Shown here in pieces: positions 4,686 through 7,690 of a stretch of DNA of 7,690 nucleotides (the stretch's first letter is position 1; each line of letters starts with the position of its first letter). The position numbers and the translations under genes were made by a program. This DNA comes from an uncultured Bacilli bacterium (GTDB lineage Bacteria; Bacillota_I; Bacilli_A; RF39; UBA660): NCBI GenBank assembly GCA_948874605.1, contig CAQRXS010000066.1, positions 1 through 7,690 on the forward strand, given 5' to 3'. The notes below the pieces were generated by a model that made no database searches, was not told where the DNA came from, and saw only the letters and a list, made by a program, of their open reading frames with translations.

Positions 4686-6467
4686 ATGTCAAAAATAAAA
4701 GTAATGAGTGAAAATCTCGCAAACAAAATAGCAGCTGGAGAAGTCGTCGAAAAATGTGCCTCAGTTGTTAAAGAACTTGTCGAAAATAGTATTGACGCTG
4801 CTTCAGATTCAATCAAAATAAATCTTCAAGATGGTGGATTAAAAGAAATTAAGATAACAGATAATGGGGCAGGAATGGAAAGCGAAGATGCTTTACTTTC
4901 ATTTCAAAGACATGCAACAAGCAAGCTTATTCGCGAAGATGATCTATTTTTTATAAACACCCTAGGTTTTCGTGGCGAAGCACTACCTTCAATTGCATCG
5001 GTATCTGAAGTCGACTTAACAACTTGTGCAAGTACAATAGGAACTCATATTCATATAAAAGGCGGTAAATTAGAAATTAATGAGCCATCAGATGCGAGAA
5101 AAGGAACAATAATAAGTGTATCGAATTTATTCTACAATACACCCGCAAGATTAAAGTATTTGAAAAGCGAACAATATGAACTTGCAAATACTGTATCATT
5201 TATTGAAAAGCTAGCTTTATCATATCCTAACATCAAATTCGAACTAACAAATAATGATAAGACCTTAGTAAAAACTAGTGGCTCAGGCAATCTTTTAAAA
5301 ACAATTCATGAAATATATGGATTGAATGTATCTAGTAAAATGCTTGAAGTGAAAGGCGAAACTGATGATTATACTATGGAAGGCTACATCTGTAAACCAG
5401 AAATTTTAAAATCAAATCGTAACCATATGATTACAATCGTTAACGGACGTGTTGTAAGAAACAATGATTTGAATAGAGCAATTAATGATGCATATTACAC
5501 TTACAAACCAGATATAAAATTTCCAATAGTCGTTTTAAAATTTGAAACAGATCCTACTTTAATAGATGTTAACATTCATCCAACGAAACAAGACATAAAA
5601 CTAAGTAAGACTGACGAATTATATAAAATGATTATTGATACAATTAAAGATAAACTATATAAGGAATTACTTATTCCAAACGCATTAAAAGAAGAAGCAA
5701 CTGAAATTTCACTGCCTGTAGCAATGATTAAAAACGAAATTGTTACAGAGAAATTAGAAGAAAACGAAAATAAAATTAGTGAAAAAAACTATCAAACCGA
5801 GTTAGACTTAAGCATCAAAGAAGAACAAGAAGAATATCATCCAACAAAAAGAGAAGATATAATAATAAATCCAGAATTAAAAAAAATAGTATTATATCCA
5901 GTCGGATTAGCTTTAGGTACTTATATTATCGCTCAAAATGAAGAAGGAGTTTATTTAATTGACCAACATGCAGCCCAAGAAAGAATAAACTACGACAAAT
6001 ATCTAAAAGCGTTAAAAGAAGAAGTAACAACAACAATTGCTCCATTATTTCCGATTAATATAGAATTAAACACCAGCGATTTTCTAACAATAAAAGAAAA
6101 CCTTGATACACTAACTAAGATAGGATTTAATATAGAAGAATTCGGATTAAATACCTTTATTATAAAAGAACATCCAACATGGTTAAAAAGGGGATTCGAA
6201 GAGGAATCCATTCATAAAATATTCGATTCCATCATTAGTATTGGGAACAAATTTGATAGAGTAAAATTTAACGAACATATTGCAATAACGCTGGCATGTA
6301 AAATGTCTATCAAAGCAAACACAAGAATAAGCATTGAAGCACAAGAAGAAATTTTACACGAACTAGTGAACACTGATAATCCCTACAATTGTCCTCATGG
6401 AAGACCAACAATCATAAAATTTAGTATATATGATTTAGAAAAAATGTTTAAAAGAGCAATGAATTAA
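4686..6467 (+). CDS. mutL: DNA mismatch repair protein MutL (endonuclease type)
   Basis: MutL couples MutS mismatch recognition to strand incision and excision. The GHKL ATPase domain is complete: ANKIAAGEVVE, E30 and N34 in VKELVENSIDA, D59-N-G-A-G-M, HATSKL (76-81) and GFRGEAL (94-100). The transducer domain includes IVNGRVVRNND and DVNIHPTKQD. After an acidic, poorly conserved linker (about 330-390) comes the C-terminal endonuclease/dimer domain with DQHAAQERINYD (426-437), ACKMSIKAN (from 537) and CPHGRPT (569-575), the metal-site motifs of MutL proteins that nick DNA themselves. At 593 residues it is close to Bacillus MutL (627). Two differences are visible: the last Glu of the DQHA motif is Asp, and the expected beta-clamp-binding QxxxxP segment reads TTTIAP. 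mutS is not adjacent; the gene ends the yqeG-yqeH operon. Confidence 0.96.
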   Translation: MSKIKVMSENLANKIAAGEVVEKCASVVKELVENSIDAASDSIKINLQDGGLKEIKITDNGAGMESEDALLSFQRHATSKLIREDDLFFINTLGFRGEALPSIASVSEVDLTTCASTIGTHIHIKGGKLEINEPSDARKGTIISVSNLFYNTPARLKYLKSEQYELANTVSFIEKLALSYPNIKFELTNNDKTLVKTSGSGNLLKTIHEIYGLNVSSKMLEVKGETDDYTMEGYICKPEILKSNRNHMITIVNGRVVRNNDLNRAINDAYYTYKPDIKFPIVVLKFETDPTLIDVNIHPTKQDIKLSKTDELYKMIIDTIKDKLYKELLIPNALKEEATEISLPVAMIKNEIVTEKLEENENKISEKNYQTELDLSIKEEQEEYHPTKREDIIINPELKKIVLYPVGLALGTYIIAQNEEGVYLIDQHAAQERINYDKYLKALKEEVTTTIAPLFPINIELNTSDFLTIKENLDTLTKIGFNIEEFGLNTFIIKEHPTWLKRGFEEESIHKIFDSIISIGNKFDRVKFNEHIAITLACKMSIKANTRISIEAQEEILHELVNTDNPYNCPHGRPTIIKFSIYDLEKMFKRAMN

Positions 6468-6495
6468 AAAAAGACTATTTATAAATAGTCTTTTT
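6468..6495. terminator. 28-bp palindromic terminator after mutL
   Basis: Starting right after the mutL stop, a perfect 14+14 inverted repeat has the stem core AAAAAGACTATT on the left and its complement ending in TTTTT on the right. The flanking A-run and T-run make it work in either direction. Its main role is ending the yqeG-yqeH-mutL transcript; on the - strand it would back up the exporter terminator about 115 bases earlier. Confidence 0.88.
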
Positions 6496-6608
6496 ACATT
6501 ATATTAAAAGTTTTACCAAATACATAGTCAAATGAACTTATATAAAATACCATAAAACTCCATTAAATAACGTTACAATAACAAGGAGAATAATATATCA
6601 AATCTATC
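6496..6608. other. Intergenic spacer between two convergent operons
   Basis: This is 113 bases of AT-rich sequence between two terminators. It holds a Shine-Dalgarno-like AAGGAG near 6583 with no start codon in reach, and no promoter with both boxes. I see no gene or conserved RNA. Confidence 0.5.
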
Positions 6609-6631
6609 AAAAAAGACTGTTAAACAGCCTT
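6609..6631 (-). terminator. Intrinsic terminator of the ABC exporter gene
   Basis: On the - strand AAGGCTGT and ACAGTCTT enclose a 3-base loop, forming an 8-bp stem with one G-U pair, directly followed by six T (plus-strand A 6609-6614). It begins 4 bases after the exporter stop codon. Confidence 0.8.
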
Positions 6632-6635
6632 AAAA

Positions 6636-7690
6636 TCAACGTTTTCGCAACTCCATATTGTATATTTTTTTATAATCCTTATTATTTTCAAGCAATTCTT
6701 CATGAGTACCAGTTGCAACAATCTTTCCATCATCAACCATCATTATCAAATCGCTATTAATAACAGTTGATAATCTATGTGCAATTATAAGTATAGTGTA
6801 TTCATTTTTCATTTCATTAATTGCATCTTGTATTCCTTGTTGCGTCTCATTATCTAATGCACTAGTGGCTTCATCAAACAATATAATTTCAGTTTTTTGT
6901 GCTAATGCTCTAGCTATACTTAATCTTTGTCTTTGACCTCCAGACAAAGTTAATCCCCCTTCGCCAACCAATGTATCATATCCATCAGGTAGACTCATTA
7001 TGAAATCATGCAATTTTGCAGACTTACAAGCATCTATAATTTCTTCATCAGTTATATCTTTCTTTACAATTTTAAAATTATCCCTAATAGTTAAATTAAA
7101 TATATATGGATTTTGTGTAATAATACTTATATTTCCTCTAATAGACTCACAATCAAGTTCATTAATATTTATGCCATCAATAAAAATATTTCCTTTATCA
7201 GGTACATACAATTTAGCAAGTAAAGAAAATATAGTAGATTTGCCAGCACCTGATTTCCCGACAAACGAAACAGTCTGATTATGTTTGATTTTAAAACTTA
7301 TTCCTTTTAAAACTTCTTGATTATCTTTGTAACTAAAATGAACATTTTTAAATTCAAAATCACCTTTTATTTGATCAATATGTTTTGTTCCAAATTTTTC
7401 TTTTTTGAAAACATCACTATCGATAATTTCAAATACTCGTTCAGCAGATAGATTAAAATCTTTAATCCATTCAAGTAATTGACTAGTTAAAGTAAGCAAA
7501 TTAAATATTTTTCCACGATACATATAAACTATAACAAAATTAGAAATAGTTAAATAATTATTAGTAATAAGAACTATCGCCAATACTATTAAAACAAAAT
7601 CCAATATATCTCTAACACTTCCATTTAGAAGACTATAAGTCCTTCTAATTTTTCCCATATTATATCTCTCATCATTAAGATTAGAGACAT
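6636..7690 (-). CDS. ABC exporter half-transporter, C-terminal part (5' end outside window)
   Basis: This is the fused membrane-ATPase type of ABC exporter (MdlB/MsbA-like), which exports drugs, lipids or peptides as a dimer. Numbered from the Met at 7658, the visible part holds the last membrane helices (about residues 16-50), then the nucleotide-binding domain with Walker A GKSGAGKST (134-142), the Q-loop region ITQNPYIFNLTIRDNF, signature LSGGQRQR (238-245), Walker B EIILFDEATSALD and the H-loop IIAHRLST. All catalytic elements are present. The frame stays open from 7658 to the window edge (ending NSLNDERYN-like codons upstream of that Met), and an exporter should have six helices, so the Met at 7658 is internal and the start lies beyond 7690. 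The protein ends MELRKR. Substrate cannot be told; partner genes, if any, lie outside. Confidence 0.93.
   Translation of the reverse strand, partial: VSNLNDERYNMGKIRRTYSLLNGSVRDILDFVLIVLAIVLITNNYLTISNFVIVYMYRGKIFNLLTLTSQLLEWIKDFNLSAERVFEIIDSDVFKKEKFGTKHIDQIKGDFEFKNVHFSYKDNQEVLKGISFKIKHNQTVSFVGKSGAGKSTIFSLLAKLYVPDKGNIFIDGININELDCESIRGNISIITQNPYIFNLTIRDNFKIVKKDITDEEIIDACKSAKLHDFIMSLPDGYDTLVGEGGLTLSGGQRQRLSIARALAQKTEIILFDEATSALDNETQQGIQDAINEMKNEYTILIIAHRLSTVINSDLIMMVDDGKIVATGTHEELLENNKDYKKIYNMELRKR

Noticed and set aside
4454..4816. - strand ORF across the yqeH-mutL boundary
   Set aside because: It lies opposite conserved YqeH and MutL sequence and resembles no protein I know; a shadow frame.
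6531..6600. Possible tiny gene or gene remnant between mutL and the exporter, with AAGGAG near 6583
   Set aside because: No ATG, GTG or TTG at a suitable distance from the AAGGAG, and the only ATG-led frame (near 6533) has seven codons without a ribosome site.
7000..7278. + strand ORF opposite the exporter ATPase domain
   Set aside because: It mirrors the strongly conserved nucleotide-binding domain on the - strand; a shadow frame.

Overview
The window is a very AT-rich stretch (roughly a quarter G+C by eye) of a low-GC Bacillota chromosome. Gene content fits a Bacilli or Erysipelotrichia-like lineage: SepF, DivIVA, the late sporulation sigma factor SigK, YqeG, YqeH and MutL, all with Shine-Dalgarno sites of the AGGAGGTGAT type. 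Tryptophan is always TGG in the recognised genes, and two genes end in TGA, so the standard bacterial code applies. A sigK with an intact pro-sequence suggests an endospore former. Genus cannot be told from the sequence.

Layout: (1) 1-48 is a GC-richer piece that does not match what follows and probably marks an assembly or contig-end artefact. (2) 49-784 carries the C-terminal part of sepF and a short divIVA on the + strand, both cell division/cell pole proteins. (3) 781-1485 is sigK on the - strand. It converges on divIVA with a 4-nt overlap, and the divIVA terminator lies inside the overlap. (4) 1513-3099 is a two-gene lipoprotein operon with its own promoter and terminator. The two lipoproteins share a related C-terminal module but have different N-terminal domains, one thioredoxin-like without cysteines and one resembling the FtsX extracellular domain. 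(5) 3131-6495 is a tight yqeG-yqeH-mutL operon, with an 8-nt gene overlap and then a perfect Shine-Dalgarno, closed by a 28-bp palindromic terminator. (6) 6609-7690 is the 3' part of an ABC exporter gene on the - strand with its own terminator, cut by the window edge.

The segments with clear roles are housekeeping: division site assembly (SepF, DivIVA), mother-cell sporulation transcription (SigK), ribosome assembly (YqeH), a HAD phosphatase (YqeG) and mismatch repair (MutL). The least explained part is the lipoprotein pair at 1561-3072. I see no mobile element, CRISPR array, tRNA or rRNA, and no clear new multi-gene system; the lipoprotein pair is the best candidate for undescribed biology.
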